Source of the DNA: Oryzias latipes
Lineage: Eukaryota; Chordata; Actinopteri; Beloniformes; Adrianichthyidae
Assembly (NCBI RefSeq): GCF_002234675.1
Contig: NC_019862.2
Coordinates: forward strand, 18,065,514-18,129,513
Direction of reading: 5' to 3'
DNA length: 64,000 nucleotides
Shown here: piece by piece, positions 61,000-64,000 of the stretch
How the letters are laid out: each line of letters starts with the position of its first letter
How positions within the stretch are numbered: the first letter of the stretch is position 1
Position numbers and translations under genes: made by a program
Notes under the pieces: generated by a model
The model's input: the letters and a program-made list of their open reading frames with translations, nothing else
Databases searched by the model: none
Told to the model about the DNA's origin: nothing

Positions 61000-62275
61000 C
61001 ACATACTCCAGGAGGCTTAAAGCAGATCCAGTCCCAACCAGGACTGTAATGACATGGACTGACAAGGCTGTGGAAGAACTCAAAGGCTGCTTAGAGGCCA
61101 CAGATATGAGCATTTTCAAAGCAGCTTCCCCTAACATTGATGAATACGGGGACACAGTAAGCAGCTACATAGACTGGTGCACCTCCATTTGCATTCCAAC
61201 TCGGACCGTCCGCATCTTCCCTAACCAAAAACCCTGGTTCAACACAGACATACGCATAAAAATCAACAAACGGCGTGCAGCCTTCAAATCAGGAGACATG
61301 CTCACTATGACCTCCAGAAGTCCATCAAGGCTGCCAAAAGAAGCTACAGCCAGAAAATTGAGAGCTGCCACGGGGAAACCAACACAAGAGGCCTGTGGCA
61401 GGGGATCAAATCGATCACCAACTACAGGACAAACACCAGTAGATCAGAACATTCCGCCAGACACCCTTAGCTTCTATGCAAGATTCGACCAGAACAACAA
61501 AGAGGTCCCCCAAAAGACCTCCTGGGCCCCAGAAGAGGTTGCACTGCAGGTGTCTCACACAGGTCCTCAGGGCCCTGAAACAGGTGAACCCCGCACAAGG
61601 CAACGGGACCGGACCACGTTTCACCAAGGGTTCTGAAAGCCTGCGCAGAGCAGCTAGCAGAGGTATACACAGACATCTTCAACCTCTCGCTATCGCAGGA
61701 ATCTTCAAGTCCTCAATGATCGTGCCGGTCCCGAAGAAAAGACACGACACAACAGTGAAAAAGCTGGTTCTGTCACACATCAACTCCTTGGACGACGAAT
61801 CAGTAGACCCCCACCAGTTTGCCTACCGCCGCAACAGATCAGCAGAAGATGTGATGGCACTGGCACTTCACTCCACCCTGCAACATCTGGACACCAAGAA
61901 CACGTACGCCCGGTTACTGTTCCTGGACTACAGCTCTGCCTTCAACACCATCAGGCCCTGAAGCTGACTGCAAAACTTGCAGAACTGGGAATACCAACAA
62001 CCACCAGAAACAGGACTCCGGATTTTCTCACTGACCGACCACAGGTGGTGAGGATGGGAAAGAAGGTTTCTGCTGAGCTTACAGTCAGCACCAGAACACC
62101 ACAGGGGTGCTGTCGCAGTCCAAAGCTTTTCTCACTCTACACCTACGACTGCACCTCCCCCGACCCCAACAACATCCAGACATCACAACCGTCCCTGGCC
62201 TCATCAGAGGAGGGGACGAGTCTGCATACAGACACCTGGTGCACCTTGGTTTCTGAAATTTCTAAAATGTAATGT
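61000..62275 (+). pseudogene. Decayed LINE reverse transcriptase (CR1/L2-like)
   Basis: Broken plus-strand frames carry non-LTR landmarks in order. First is a linker (WTDKAVEELKGCLEATD) with PWFNTDIR. Next is HQFAYRRNRSAEDV (61815-61856), then the reverse-transcriptase palm signature FLDYSSAFNTI (61920-61952). Last is a degraded stretch ending TWCTLVSEISKM. The catalytic ADD box is not recognisable and several frameshifts and stops separate the parts. The copy is 5'-truncated and inactive. Confidence 0.8.

Positions 62276-64000
<1,725 letters not shown>

Noticed and set aside
61049-61636. A 195-codon plus-strand open frame as a new gene
   Set aside because: It overlaps a decayed LINE. The first half matches the LINE linker region and the second half is out of frame with the reverse-transcriptase signature.

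Overview
This window is nuclear DNA from a ray-finned fish. The evidence is intron-rich vertebrate genes, AT-rich introns, and teleost-type interspersed repeats: Tc1 remnants, LINE tails, tRNA-like SINEs, and TTAA-flanked MITEs whose ends read CCCTTGTGCTATC. The MITE family makes a ricefish-like percomorph a reasonable guess, but the sequence alone does not prove a species. All exon limits below were read by eye from splice signals, reading frame and family similarity.

Layout. Positions 1-4.9 kb are repeats and unassigned sequence. From 5.0 to 10.7 kb on the plus strand are three exons of a contactin-associated-protein-like (Caspr/neurexin IV) gene: the end of the discoidin domain, the start of the first laminin-G domain, and the membrane span plus cytoplasmic tail. 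The exons expected between the last two are absent, and an exactly 1000-base run of N (8525-9524) lies there. From 10.7 to 27 kb is a gene desert full of mobile-element debris, including a solo LTR inside a MITE and a hAT element inside a MITE. From 27.4 to 51.2 kb on the minus strand lie two complete ceruloplasmin genes in tandem. I call the right-hand copy (40863-51182; 24 exons, 1073 aa) cpA and the left-hand copy (27364-38787; 23 exons, 1067 aa) cpB. From 52.9 to 59.3 kb on the minus strand is a four-exon TM4SF1/TM4SF18-like gene. From 60.2 kb to the end are a decayed LINE and low-complexity DNA.

How it fits together. Ceruloplasmin next to TM4SF genes matches the mammalian CP-TM4SF18-TM4SF1-TM4SF4 order, which supports calling both multicopper oxidase genes ceruloplasmin rather than hephaestin. 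Both copies encode a signal peptide, six cupredoxin-like domains and no C-terminal membrane span, so they should be secreted ferroxidases. Each keeps every trinuclear-copper histidine and a full type-1 copper site in domain 6.

The most notable biology is in these two genes. In both, the domain 4 type-1 copper site has lost its first histidine and its cysteine (Ile and Ser instead). In both, domain 2 has methionine at the axial position where human ceruloplasmin has leucine. The exons for domains 3-4 are far more alike between the copies than the exons on either side, including a stretch of intron, which points to gene conversion. cpB has also lost a predicted iron-binding glutamate in domain 4 and has a different C-terminus.
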